Source: Burkholderiaceae bacterium (GTDB lineage Bacteria; Pseudomonadota; Gammaproteobacteria; Burkholderiales; Burkholderiaceae_E). Taken from it: 55,212 bases of DNA. Location of the stretch: assembly GCA_016710525.1 (NCBI GenBank), contig JADJVQ010000041.1:1-55212 (forward strand), read 5' to 3'. Below the pieces are notes generated by a model that worked only from the letters and a program-made list of their open reading frames with translations, made no database searches and was not told the origin of the DNA. This document shows, piece by piece, positions 26,780 to 37,941 of the stretch (its first letter is position 1; each line of letters begins with the position of its first letter). A program made the position numbers and the translations under genes.

Positions 26780-27088
26780 ATGACCAGCCGTCGCGAATTC
26801 ATTGTCAAAGTCAGCCTGGGCGGTGCCGTTCTGGCCGGTGCCGGTCACGCGCACGCGCAAGGCGCGATGGTCGCCGAGAGCGACCCCCAGGCCACGGGCC
26901 TGGGCTACAAGGCGGACGCGAGCAAGGTCGACAAAGCCAAGTTCCCGAAGTACGCCGCCGGGCAGACCTGTGCCAACTGCGCGCTCTACCAGGGCAAGGC
27001 CGCCGATGCCGCGGGCGGATGCCCGATCTTCCCCGGCAAGCAGGTCGCCGGCAAAGGCTGGTGCAGCGCGTGGGCCAAGAAGGCCTGA
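26780..27088 (+). CDS. High-potential iron-sulfur protein (HiPIP)
   Basis: A small periplasmic electron carrier holding one [4Fe-4S] cluster. 102 residues: twin-arginine signal at the N-terminus (SRREFIVKVSLGG, ending near AHAQ) and four cysteines in the HiPIP pattern, C64, C67, C81 and C95 (CANC, GGCPIFPG, GWCSAW). Length fits the family. It is probably folded with its cluster in the cytoplasm before Tat export. The region upstream (26700-26720) is AT-rich for this genome and may hold the promoter. It is followed 31 bases later by a DUF2237 gene. Confidence 0.95.
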   Translation: MTSRREFIVKVSLGGAVLAGAGHAHAQGAMVAESDPQATGLGYKADASKVDKAKFPKYAAGQTCANCALYQGKAADAAGGCPIFPGKQVAGKGWCSAWAKKA

Positions 27089-27119
27089 TGCGCGGGCCCA
27101 GCGGGCTCGCGCGCCGGCC

Positions 27120-27476
27120 ATGACGGCGCTCAATGTGCTGGGCACGGATCTCGTGCCCTGCTCCTACGACCCGCTGACCGGCTTTTATCGCGACGGCTGC
27201 TGCCAGACCGATGAACTCGACCACGGCACCCATGTGGTCTGCGCCCGGATGAACGCGGTCTTCCTGGCGTTTTCGATGCATCGTGGCAATGATCTGGTCA
27301 CGCCGCGACCCGAATACCGGTTCGCCGGGCTCAAGCCCGGCGATCGCTGGTGCCTGTGCGTGCTGCGCTGGAAGGAAGCCTTCGAATCCGGCGTCGCGCC
27401 GCAGGTGTTTCTCGAATGCACGCATGCCAGGGCGCTCGAGTACGTGACGCTGGCGCAACTGCGGGCGCATGTTTGA
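27120..27476 (+). CDS. DUF2237 family protein
   Basis: 118 residues matching DUF2237 throughout: NVLGTDLVPCSYDPLTGFYRDG, CCQTDELDHGTHVVCA, LVTPRPEYRFAGLKPGDRWCLC, then RWKEAF and VFLECTHARALEYV. Conserved Cys and Asp/His suggest metal binding, but the function is unknown. The gene sits between the HiPIP and nitronate monooxygenase with 31-base gaps on both sides, suggesting one transcript. Confidence 0.9.
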   Translation: MTALNVLGTDLVPCSYDPLTGFYRDGCCQTDELDHGTHVVCARMNAVFLAFSMHRGNDLVTPRPEYRFAGLKPGDRWCLCVLRWKEAFESGVAPQVFLECTHARALEYVTLAQLRAHV

Positions 27477-27507
27477 AACCCGTCGATCAACCACGGAAGC
27501 CTGACTC

Positions 27508-28500
27508 ATGAAGACTCGCATCACTGAACTGTTCGGCATCGAACACCCGATCATCCAGGGCGGCATGCATTTTGTCGGCTTCGCGGAGCTGGCCTCCGCG
27601 GTGTCCAACGCGGGCGGCCTGGGCGTGATCACCGGGCTGACCCAGCAGACACCGGAGCGGCTGGCCCGTGAAATCGCCCGTTGCCGGGAAATGACCGACA
27701 AGCCGTTCGGCGTGAACCTCACCTTCCTGCCCACGTTCGCCAAGCCGCCGTACCCGGAATACATCCGCGCGATCATCGAAGGCGGCGTACGGGTCGTCGA
27801 GACCGCTGGCCGCAACCCCGAGCCCTACATGCAGGAGATGAAGGCGGCCGGCATCAAGGTCATCCACAAGTGCACGTCGGTGCGCCACTCGCTCAAGGCC
27901 GAAGCCATCGGCTGCGATGCGGTCAGTGTCGACGGCTTCGAGTGCGGCGGACATCCGGGCGAAGACGACGTGCCGAACATGATCCTGCTGCCGCGGGCCG
28001 CCGAAGAGCTGAAGATCCCGTTCGTGGCCTCGGGCGGCATGGCGGATGCACGCAGCCTGGTGGCCGCGCTGGCGCTGGGCGCCGAGGGCATGAACATGGG
28101 CACCCGGTTCATGGCGACCAAGGAAGCGCCGATCCACCAGAACGTCAAGCAGGCGATCGTGGCGGCCTCCGAACTCGACACCCGGCTGATCATGCGCAAG
28201 CTGCGCAATACCGAGCGGGTGCTGAACAACAGCGGGGTTTCGCGCCTGATCGACATCGAACGCGAGAAGGGCGATGCGCTGACGATCGCGGACATCCACG
28301 ACCAGGTCGCGGGCATCTATCCGAAGGTGATGATCGATGGCGACATGGAAGCCGGCGCGTGGAGCTGCGGCATGGTGGCGGGCCTGATCCACGACATCCC
28401 CAGCTGCCAGGAGCTGCTCGGCCGGATCATGAGCGAGGCCGATGCGCTGATCAACAAACGCCTGGCGCCGGCGCCGGCGAGCCGCGGCTACGCCGGCCGG
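27508..28500 (+). CDS. Nitronate monooxygenase / 2-nitropropane dioxygenase-like, no stop in frame
   Basis: FMN-dependent TIM-barrel enzyme, possibly nitronate oxidation or an enoyl reductase-like role. Family blocks: HPIIQGGMHFVG, SNAGGLGVITG, GVNLTFLP, DGFECGGHPGEDD, VASGGMADARSLVAALALGAEGMNMGTRFMAT. The homology ends around LINKRLAP (about 28470), the normal end of the family. The frame, however, has no stop there and stays open antisense through the convergent ligase to 30072. The end given here is an estimate. A one-base change in the GGCGCC repeat near 28463-28478 would bring in a nearby stop. Confidence 0.85.
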
Positions 28501-28530
28501 GCGCCGAGCCCGCGTCAGCCGCCATGTAGC

Positions 28531-30132
28531 CTGGCGTCTGATGCGGATGCCGGCCGCTTCGCGGTCCCAGGTGTCGGCCGTGATGCCCTCGCTGCGCAGC
28601 AGGTGCTTCTGCACCTTCTGCGTGGGGGTCTTGGGCAGCGCCTCGACCGTGCGCACATAGCGCGGAATCATGAAGTGCGCAAGGCGCGGCACCAGGAATT
28701 CGATCAGCGCGGCCGGGTCGAACGCGGTGCCCGGCACGGCGGCCACCGCGCACATCACCTCGTCTTCGGCGATCTCGCTGGGCACGGCGTACACCGCCAC
28801 TTCGGCCACCGCCGGGAACGCCGCCACCTCAGCCTCGACCTCGAACGACGAGATGTTTTCGCCGCGCCGCCGGATCGCGTCCTTCATCCGGTCGACGAAA
28901 AAGTACGTGCCGTCCGGATCGACCCGGAACGCGTCGCCGGTGTGGAACCAGCCGTTGCGCCAGGCGCGCACGGTGGCCTCCGGGTTCTTGTAGTAGCCGC
29001 TGTTCAGCGCCCAGGGCTGCGCGGTGCGCACGATCAGTTCGCCCACGGCGCCGGGCTCGACCTCGCGGTCGAAGTCGTCGACCACGCGCAGTTCGACCCC
29101 TTCGCGCGGCTGCCCGCACGACCCGGCCTTCTCGGGGTTCAGCCCCGACATCAGCGGCGTGGAGATTTCGGTCATGTTGTACAGCGTGTAGACATCGACC
29201 CCGAAACGTTCGGCGAAGATCCGGGCGTCTTCGGCCAGCGGCACGATGATCACCTTGCGCAGCGGATGCTCGCGATCCCCCGGGGCGGGCGCGCGCTTGG
29301 CGATGAAGCCCGCCATCACGCCCAGCAGCAGCGTCACGGTGGTCTGGGTCTCGCGGATCGTGGGCCAGAAATCGTCGGTCGTGAACGAGGGCACCATCGA
29401 GATCGAGGCCCCGCGGGCCAGCATCGCCATGGCCGGAAGGGTGCCGCCGACGTGGAACAGCGGCAGATTGCACATGTAGCGGTCGTTTTCACCGAGCATG
29501 TGGAAGGCCTCCCGGCCGCCCATCGCATGCAGATGGGCGTAGGAGGACATCACGCCCTTGGACGGCCCGGTGGTGCCCGAGGTGTAAATGATCGATTGCA
29601 GGTGCCAGGGTTCGATCGGCGCCGCCAGCGGGGGCAGCATCGACTCGGGCGCATCGAGCGTCGCGGCAGACTCGACCCGCAGATCGCCCAGCGCCATCGG
29701 ATCGCCGCCCACGATCACCGCGGTGCGCAGCGTGGCGGTGTCGACCTCGGTCAGCCGCGCGGCCAGGTCGGCGTGCACGACGATCAGGTCGGCCCCCGCG
29801 TTGTCCAGCACGTGTTCGAGCAGGCGGCCCTTGTAGGCGGTGTTGATCGGCACATAGGTGGCGCCCAGCCAGTTGATGCCGAACCACACGCGCAGGCAGT
29901 CCAGGCCGTTGGGCAGCCACACCACCACGGTCTGGCCCTGGCGCACGCCCAGCCGGTGCAGGCCGGCCGCGGTGCGTGCGCTCAGGTCGCGCATTTGGCG
30001 GTAGGTCACCTCGCGCCCCGCGCCCTGGCTCAGGTAGACCTTGTCGGGCTGGCGGGCGGCCCACTTTTCTAGAACCGGGCGCAGCACGCATTCGTCGGAG
30101 GAAGGGATCCGGTGGCGCGAATCGAGGGTCAT
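28531..30132 (-). CDS. Acyl-CoA synthetase (CaiC-like AMP-dependent ligase), no stop in frame
   Basis: It activates a carboxylate as acyl-adenylate and then acyl-CoA. About 534 residues are recognisable: YTSGTTGPSKGVM (AMP-binding P-loop), YNMTEISTP, the GWFHTGDAFRVDPDG block and the C-terminal PKTPTQKVQKHLLR with the acyl-transfer lysine. It resembles crotonobetaine/carnitine-CoA ligases. After DTWDREAAGIRIRR the family normally ends, but no stop appears in frame until 27487, running antisense through the facing gene. The end given is an estimate. A carboxyltransferase remnant lies 14 bases upstream in the same direction, so a fatty- or organic-acid operon existed here. Confidence 0.87.
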
Positions 30133-30146
30133 CGGGATCTTTCGTA

Positions 30147-30404
30147 TCAGGGCATCACGCCGTAGCGCGCCGTCGGCCCGGGCTGCTGGCTGCGCCGGCT
30201 GCGCGAGAGCTCCAGCGCGCGCTGGATGCGCCGACGCGTCTCGTTGGGTTCGATCACATCATGCACCGTGAAGCGCGCCGCCGCATTGAAGGGATCGGTG
30301 CCGTCCTTGAACTGCGCTTCGATTTCCCGCTGTTTGGCCACCGGGTCGTCGGCGCGCTGGATTTCGTCATCGAACGCACCAGCGTGCGCGGCGCCGCCGC
30401 TCAT
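30147..30404 (-). pseudogene. Acyl-CoA carboxylase carboxyltransferase subunit, C-terminal remnant
   Basis: Only about 85 residues resemble the family: SGGAAHAGAFDDEIQRADD followed by PVAKQREIEAQF, ARFTVHDVIEPNETRRRI and QRALELSRSRR, the usual C-terminal end of biotin-dependent carboxyltransferase subunits. A complete subunit has about 510 residues. Further upstream in this frame the sequence is open but unrelated. The first three quarters of the gene are therefore missing, as after a deletion. It ends 14 bases before the ligase start. Confidence 0.7.
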
Positions 30405-31020
30405 TTTCTGGTGACGAAGGGGCAGCCGCCATCGACCATCGGCCATCACGGTTTTCGAATCGTCGGATTTGTTCTCCGCCCCCGGCGCCCATCGCGCGGG
30501 CGCCTTCGCCGCGAGTCTGATCCATCGCTCATGCAGATCCCCGCCATTCCCACCCGCGCGTCGCGCCCGAACCAGCGCGGGTCCGTTTTCATCCGCCCGC
30601 CGGCTGGTCGCGCAGCGCATCGCCTTCCGGCCTTTTCACCCTGATCGGGCCGATCGCCCGGGTGACCGGCATCCTGCAGCGTGATCGGGGCGATGGTGTC
30701 TCTGGCCGGGCCAGATCGATGAGACCGGCCCTGGCGCCGGGCCGACCGGACCGGACGCCTGCCGATGCTGCGCAGCGGCATGCTAGACCATCGGCGGGTT
30801 CGCGTCTGGCCCCCTCGGCTGGCCATCCAGCGCGTGCCCGGCCCGTCGGCGCTGTTCGTGCCGGTGCTGTCGTGCGGGCCCTCTCGAAGAAGCTGTCGGC
30901 GCCGTTCCGGTGTCCGCGGCCATCGTGGCCGCTCCTCGACCCTCGAAGGGCCGGTGGCATGGCGACGCTGGGGGGGCAGGGGCGGGCGGCGGATGGCCGC
31001 GGGCCGGGCGTCTCGCGGTG
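30405..31020. other. Degenerate stretch between two truncated genes
   Basis: About 600 bases with no protein I recognise on either strand, although several frames are open because of the high GC. It lies between the carboxyltransferase remnant and the MFS remnant, just where the missing N-terminal halves of both should be. It contains a G7 run near 30970. Best read as decayed or rearranged coding DNA. Confidence 0.5.
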
Positions 31021-31780
31021 TTCGGTCGCCGGTTCGGCCTCGCGATGGCGGGGCCTGCTGGGCGTGGTGGCGCTGGTGCTGACCCGCCGCCTGCAGACAC
31101 CGTCCGTGCCGACCACCCGTGCCCCGGGCCGGCCGGTGGCGCCGATGTCGCTGACCGATCGCCGTCTGCGCTGGCCGATGGCGGTCGGACTGTGCGCGAT
31201 GTATTGCGTGATGAGTGCGCAGGTCAACACGGCGTTCTTCGTCATGGACCGGTTCGGTGTGCCGGCCGCCCAGGCGACCGGTCTGACCGGGGCGATGCTC
31301 ACCGCGGTCGGGCTGGCGATGATCGCCGCGCAACTGCTGGTGCGCCGCCTGACCGCGCCGCTGGGCCACGACTGGTCCCCGACCCGGCTGATCGCGACCG
31401 GCGCCGCGATCGCGAGCCTGGGCTTTCTGGCGACCAGCGTCAGCCCGCTGGTGTGGGTGCTGGGCTGTGCGTATTTCATGTCGGGCTTCGGCATGGGGAT
31501 GGTGCTGCCGGCGATTTCGGCGGCCGCGGCCAATGCGGTCAGCGCGCATGAGCAGGGCGCCGCGGCCGGCACGGTGTCCACGGCCCAGGCCGGTGGCATG
31601 GTGGTGGCGCCGATGGTGTCCACGCTGCTCTACCACCTGCGCCCGGAACTGCCGTTCTGGGCGGCGGCCGGGGTGCTGGCGCTGCTGGCGGGATTCGCGC
31701 TGCGCCGGCTGGCCCTGCGTGGCCGAAGCGCCGCCCGGGCCGACGCCCGAGACCCAGGGCCCGACGGCGGGGGCCGCTGA
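31021..31780 (+). pseudogene. MFS transporter, C-terminal half only
   Basis: From about 31050 the frame encodes membrane helices of a major facilitator: LLGVVALVLTRRLQ, then after an internal MSLTDRRLRW (ATG 31145) WPMAVGLCAMYCVMSAQVNTA and five or so more helices with GFGMGMVLPAISAAAANAV and the AAAGTVSTAQAGGMVVAPM motif, ending in a charged tail. The first six helices are missing. Slightly upstream the phrase RLAVFGRRFG, which belongs before LLGVV, is in another frame, so a frameshift near 31045 adds to the loss. Possibly still translated from 31145 but unlikely to work as a transporter. Confidence 0.65.
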
Positions 31781-31817
31781 GCACGCAGCCGCGCGATCCG
31801 ACCCTGCCTGTTCTGGG

Positions 31818-33028
31818 CTAGGGCTGTGCCGGGCCGTCGAACCCGATCTCGGTCACCGGCAGGTCTGCGAGGGCGCCGAGTTCGGTCCGCGGCCCGCCGC
31901 GCGTGAACTGCAGCACGGCCCAGTCGAAGCGGCCTTCCAGGGCGTGGGCCGAGGCGCCGGCACAGCGTGTTTCGACTTCGGCCCAGAACGCCTCAGGGGT
32001 CATGCCGCTGGCGCCGATGTGCCGCTCGGTCAGGAAACCGCGCAAAAAGCCCGGTCCCAAGGGGCGCCGCTGGCGTACAGCGACGCGCGTGCCGGCACGA
32101 TGAGCGCGGGCCCGTCGTCGGCCGACCAGTGCTGGGCCGGATCGATGCGGTGAACCTGCGGGGAGTCGAGTGCATCGAACAGCAGCGTGAGGCGGCGCAG
32201 CAGCGCCTGGACCAGGTCGGCGAACGAGGCCTCGGGCTGGTGCCCGAGCACCGAGCGGCGCCCGAGCACGAAGCTCAGCGGATGCGCCTCGTCGACGTCG
32301 AAATTGGCGTGCACGACAAAAAAACTGCCCGCGCGGCGCAGCACGCGGCAGATCCCGCGGCACACCATCACGTCATCGAGCCAGTGCAGGGCCTGCGACA
32401 CGGTGATGACGTCGTAGGCATCGTCATTGAACACGAGGCGGTTGCAGGATTCGTGCACCACCGACAGATTCAGCCCGGCCGCCTTGGCCCGCTTGCGCGC
32501 CGCGCTGACGAAGCCCTTGGAGAGCTCCATCAGCGTGACGTCGTCACTGGCGCGGGCCAGCGCCAGCGCCAGGTCGCCGGGCCCCCCCGCCAGATCGAGC
32601 ACCCGGCTGGTCGGCCCGATCGCCCCGTCGCGGATGATCCGATCGGACAATTCGCGCGGAAACGGGCGGTGAGTGATGTGGGCCTGGACGATGCGGGCGT
32701 CATAACGCGACGTGTCCTCGCGCGTGCTCACCAGCACGCCGGCTTCGCGCATGTCGCGGACCGCGGCCATCAGGCGCTGGCGCTCCGCCGGATCCCGGAC
32801 CCGCTTGGACAGGCGAAGCGCGTTGTCGAGCGCGTCGCCGACGGTGGCGCCGTGCCGGCCCGAGAACATCGAGAGCAGCGCTCGATAGCGTTCGCTCAGC
32901 CAGAACTGGATGTAGGGCTCGGTCTCCTTGGCGATGTACGGGCGGCCGTCCATCGTGAAAGCCAGCACGAAGCTGGGCGAGGCACGCAGACGCTCCAGCG
33001 GTGAGATCTCGATCTTGCGCATGCTCAT
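31818..33028 (-). CDS. SAM-dependent methyltransferase, apparent frameshift
   Basis: Class I methyltransferase fold: VLDLAGGPGDLALALA (SAM motif I), DVTLMELSKGFV, and DAYDVITVSQALHWLDD, in the middle of the protein. The N-terminal 110 residues look like a helical dimerisation or winged-helix part (MSMRKIEISPLERLRASPSF). The frame stops at 32030, but the C-terminus continues one base out of phase (FLTERHIGASGMTPEAFWAEVE to DGPAQP, stop 31818). One extra A in the A5 run 32044-32048 would give a single protein of about 403 residues. GGAG precedes ATG 33028. Substrate unknown. Confidence 0.8.
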
Positions 33029-33365
33029 GTCGACTCCGGCTCCGTGGGTGAGCGTGGGACGGGCCCGCGCGGAATCGGCCCGATGCCTGCCGTCGCGAAC
33101 GGCGGGCGCAGTCTAACAAATACCCTGCATGCGTCAGGGTGATTGCGCCGGCATTTGGGGCGCGGGCGCGCCGGTTCGCCAATGTGGGGCAGGGCGCAGC
33201 CCCATCGAGGTGCCGATCGGGCGATGCGGCAGCGCGATTCGGACCGATCGGTGCGCCGCGGGCCCGGCAACAGCGTGCGCGGGCACTTTGGCACGCGGCT
33301 TGCATTGCACAGGCAGCCGCGCGGATTGGCCGCCGGATCTTCAGTTTCCTAGCCGGAGGGTCTTC
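33029..33365. other. Divergent intergenic region
   Basis: 337 bases between the methyltransferase (leftward) and the Liv operon (rightward). It contains the dyad and promoter listed separately and, at its right end, a clear GGAGG (33355-33359) for the binding-protein gene. A TTGCAT near 33300 could be a -35 for the operon, but no good -10 follows. No small gene recognised. Confidence 0.5.
33110..33140 (-). promoter_or_regulatory. Candidate promoter and dyad for the methyltransferase
   Basis: On the minus strand CTGACG (33137-33132) and TAGACT (33115-33110) are spaced by 16 bases, a moderate sigma-70 match. The inverted repeat ACCCTG (33122-33127) / CAGGGT (33135-33140) with a seven-base gap overlaps the -35, as a repressor site would. 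Tentative. Confidence 0.35.
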
Positions 33366-34559
33366 ATGAGCCGCTCGTCCCTGTCCTTAGCCCGCCGCAG
33401 CCTGCTGTCTGGCGCCTGCGCCCTGACGCTGGCCTCCTGGGGCGCTCCCCTGCTGGCGGCCGACCCCATCAAGATCGGTCTGGTGACGGCGCTGTCCGGG
33501 CAGTCGGCGCTGGCCGGCGAAGCGCTGTCGCGCGGCCTGCAGGTGGCCATCGACGAGGTCAATGCGAAGGGCGGCCTGCTGGGCGGGCGCAAGCTCGAGC
33601 TGGTGCGCCGCGACGATGAGTCCAATCCGGCCAAGGGCGTGGTGGCCGCGCGCGAACTGATCTTCCGCGAAAAGGTGGCGGTGCTGTTCGGTGGACTCGA
33701 TACCCCGGTGTCGATGGCGATCGTGCCGATCGTCAACCAGGAGAAGGTGCCCTTCATGGGCCCCTGGGCGGCCGGTACCGGCATCACCAAGAATGGCGCG
33801 TCGCCCAATTTCGCCTTCCGCGTGTCGGCGGTCGACGAGACGGTCGACATCGGCATGCTGTCGTACGCGCAGCGGGCATTCAAGGCCGCCAAGCCCGGCC
33901 TGATCCTGATCAACAACCCCTGGGGCGAATCCAACGAGAAGGGCCTGAAGGCGGCGCTGGCCGCCAAGGGCGTGACGCCCGCCGGGATCGAGAAGTTCGA
34001 GGGCAACGACCTGGACATGGTGCCCCAGCTCACCCGGCTGAAGGCGGCGGGCGCCGACACGCTGTTCCTGGTGGCCAACGTCGGACCGTCCGCGCAGGTG
34101 GTCAAGTCGCTGGACCGGATGGGCTGGAAAGTGCCGGTGGTCTCGCACTGGGGGCCCGCGGGCGGGCGCTTCACCGAGCTGGCCGGTCCCAACGGCAAGG
34201 ACGTGCATTTCGTGCAGACCTACAGCTTCTTCGGCAAACAGGGGCCGGTGGGCGAGCGGGTCATCAAGGCGATGATGGCCAAGTACCCGAATATCAAAGG
34301 CGTCAGCGACATCACGCCGGCGGTCGGGGTGGCCAATGCCTACGATGCGCTGCACCTGGCCGCGCTGGCGATCGCCGCGGCCGGATCGACCGACGGCGAT
34401 GCGGTGCGCCAGGGCTTCTACAAGATCGACCGCTACGAAGGCCTGATCAAGACCTACGTCAAACCCTTCAACACCAGCGATCACGACGCCCTGGGCTCGG
34501 AGGACTACGTCTGGGCGCAGTTCATCGAAAACCGCATCGTGCCGGTGGGCATGAAGTGA
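33366..34559 (+). CDS. Liv-type ABC transporter substrate-binding protein
   Basis: 397-residue periplasmic binding protein with an N-terminal signal (RRSLLSGACALTLASWGAPLLAA). The mature part follows the branched-chain amino-acid binding family: IKIGLVTALSGQSALAGEALSRG, EVNAKGGLLGGRKLELV, RDDESNPAKGVVAARELI, then GVANAYDALHLAALAI. Family members also bind amides, aromatic acids and other small acids, so the ligand is open. First gene of a six-gene plus-strand operon; GGAGG stands seven bases before the ATG. Confidence 0.92.
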   Translation: MSRSSLSLARRSLLSGACALTLASWGAPLLAADPIKIGLVTALSGQSALAGEALSRGLQVAIDEVNAKGGLLGGRKLELVRRDDESNPAKGVVAARELIFREKVAVLFGGLDTPVSMAIVPIVNQEKVPFMGPWAAGTGITKNGASPNFAFRVSAVDETVDIGMLSYAQRAFKAAKPGLILINNPWGESNEKGLKAALAAKGVTPAGIEKFEGNDLDMVPQLTRLKAAGADTLFLVANVGPSAQVVKSLDRMGWKVPVVSHWGPAGGRFTELAGPNGKDVHFVQTYSFFGKQGPVGERVIKAMMAKYPNIKGVSDITPAVGVANAYDALHLAALAIAAAGSTDGDAVRQGFYKIDRYEGLIKTYVKPFNTSDHDALGSEDYVWAQFIENRIVPVGMK

Positions 34560-34593
34560 GCGTGATCGCCCGTCCTGCCGCGATGGCGCGCGC

Positions 34594-35465
<872 letters not shown>

Positions 35466-35469
<4 letters not shown>

Positions 35470-37937
35470 GCCTGGATTTCGCGCTGAACAGTTATTGGGT
35501 GTTCGTGATCGCCAACGTGGCGATCTTCGCGCTGGTCGGAATCGGCCTGAACGTGCTGATCGGCCTCACGGGCCAGGTGTCGTTCGGGCATGTCGGCTTT
35601 TATGCGATCGGCGCGTACGGGGTGGCGATCCTCACCACGCGCGCGGGACTGAGCTTCTGGCTGGCCTGGCCGCTGGCCGCCCTGCTGGCCGGCCTGTGCG
35701 GCACGCTGGTCGCGCTGCCGGCCCTGCGCGCCCGCGGGCCGTACCTGGCGATGATCACCATCGCGTTCGGCTTCATCGTCGAGCACAGCATCGTCGAGAT
35801 GCGCACTCTGACCGGCGGGCAGAACGGCATCATGGGACTGGCCGCGCCCGTGCTGTGGATGGGCATCAAGGGCGAGCGCGCGATGGCGCTGCTGGCGCTG
35901 GCCAGCGCGGCCGTGGCCCTGGCCGCCTACGCCTGGCTGTCGCGCGGGACCTGGGGCGCCGCGATGCGCGCGGTGCGCGACTCCGAGACCGCCGCCGAGT
36001 CGATCGGCCTGAATCCGCTGGTGGTCAAGACCGTGGCCTTCGGCGTGTCGGCGCTGTGCGCCGGCGCGGCCGGCGGTCTGTTCGCGCCCTTGTCGGGCTT
36101 CGTCACGCCGCAGTCCTTCGGATTCCTGCAGTCGATCCTGTTCGTGCTGGTCGTGATGATCGGGGGCGCGGGATCGGTGGCCGGGCCGCTGGTCGGGGCC
36201 CTGATCGTGGGCCTGCTGCCCGAGTGGCTGGCCAGCCTGGAGGAGTTTCGGCTGCTGCTGTTCGGTCTGCTGCTGCTGGTCGTGCTGTGGGCGGCACCGG
36301 ATGGCGCGGCGGGCCTGTGGCGGCGCTGGCGCCAGCGCCGCGCGGGCGCAGCGCCGGCCCGGCGGGCTTTGCCGGTCGCCGCCGAGCCGGTCCTTGCCGC
36401 GCGCGTGCGCCGGGCGCTGGCCGCGCATGACCTGACCCGGCATTTCGGCGGGGTCCGGGCGGTGTCAGACCTGAGCTTCGAGGCGGGCAGCGGCGCGGTG
36501 ACCAGCCTGATCGGCCCCAACGGCGCCGGCAAGACCACGGCGCTCAATGTGCTGAGCGGCTTCTATGCGCCCACGGCGGGCGGTTTCCTGCTGGGCGGCA
36601 CGCCCCTGACCGGCTTGTCGGCCATGCGGGTGGCACGGGCCGGGGTCGCCCGCACCTATCAGACCTCGCTGCTGTTCGGCAGCCTGAGCGTGACCGACAA
36701 CGTGATCCTGGCGATGACCGCGAGCCGGCTGGGACCGCTGTTCGGGTCGGCCCGGCTGCGCGCGGCGCCGCTGCGAGCCCGTGCCCGACAACTGCTGGCG
36801 TACTGCGGCTACGCGGGCGATCCCGAAGCCAGCGCCGCGTCGCTGGCCCATGTCGATCGCCGGCTGGTCGAGATCGCGCGGGCACTGGCGCTGGACCCCG
36901 AGGCGCTGCTGCTCGATGAACCCGCGGCCGGGCTGTCGCGCGAAGACAAGTCGGCACTGGCGGCCCTGCTGCGCCGGATCGCCGACGCCGGGGTGGGCGT
37001 GCTGCTGGTCGAGCACGACATGACGCTGGTGATGACCATTTCCGACCAGGTGGTGGTGCTCGACGCCGGGCAGCGCCTGGCCGGCGGCAGCCCCGCGCAG
37101 GTTCAGTCCGATCCCCTGGTGCGCCAGGCCTACCTCGGGAACCCAGGTTGCCGCAGGCCCTCTGCGCGGCGGGCCCCTCGCAGCCGCGCACCGGGCGACG
37201 AACTGCTCGGTGTCGGCGAGCTGACGGCCGGCTACGGCGCCGCACCGGTGCTGCAGGCCATCAGCCTGCAGGTTCGCCGTGGCGAGGTCGTCGCCCTGCT
37301 GGGCGCCAACGGTGCGGGCAAGTCGACCCTGATGCGCTCGGTGGCCGGCTTGCACAGGCCGGTGCAGGGTGGCCTGCACTTCGATGGGCGCGAGCTGAAC
37401 GGGCTGGGTGCCGAACAGGTGATGGCGCTGGGACTGGTGCTGGTGCCCGAAGGACGCCAGGTGTTTGCGGAACTGAGCGTGCTCGAGAACATCCGGGTGG
37501 GTGCGTTCCGCCAGCCCGCCGAGCGCGAGGCCCGTGTCGAACAGATGCTGCAGCGCTTCCCCAGGCTGCGCGATCGCCTGCATCAGCGGGCCGGCCTGCT
37601 GTCGGGCGGAGAGCAGCAGATGCTGGCGATGGCGCGCGCGCTGATGTCGCGCCCGCGCCTGCTGCTGCTGGACGAGCCGTCGCTGGGCCTGGCGCCCAAG
37701 ATCATCGCGGATCTGTTCGCCGTGCTCGACCAGCTCGCCGATGAAGGCATGACGCTGCTGGTGGTCGACCAGATGGCGGGCCTGGCGCTGGCTCTGGCCG
37801 ATCGGGCCTATGTGATCGAAGGCGGGCAGATCGTCGCGCAGGGCCCTGCCGACGCATTGGCCGACGATCCGGCGCTGGCGCAGGCCTATCTGGGCGAGCA
37901 GCGTGCCGCCAGCCCGGCCGAGCCGGTGACGGGCTGA
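35466..37937 (+). CDS. LivM-LivG-LivF triple fusion (permease + two ATPases)
   Basis: One uninterrupted 823-residue frame. Residues 1 to about 310 are a LivM permease (GLTGQVSFGHVGFYAIGAYG, GGAGSVAGPLVGALIVG). Residues about 320-560 are a LivG ATPase: Walker A GPNGAGKTT (350-358) and Walker B ALLLDEPAAG. A basic linker (about 557-575) leads to a LivF ATPase: Walker A GANGAGKST (613-621), intact LSGGEQQ signature (near 712) and LLLLDEPSLGLAPK. LivM-LivG fusions are familiar; joining LivF too puts everything but LivH and the binding protein in one chain. In LivG the signature, normally LSYGxQ, reads SLAHVD (459-464), the glycine being Val. Couples ATP hydrolysis to uptake. Confidence 0.93.
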
Positions 37938-37941
37938 TCCG

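Noticed and set aside
30970..30976. G7 run as a phase-variation tract
   Set aside because: It is in DNA with no intact gene, so there is nothing for it to switch.
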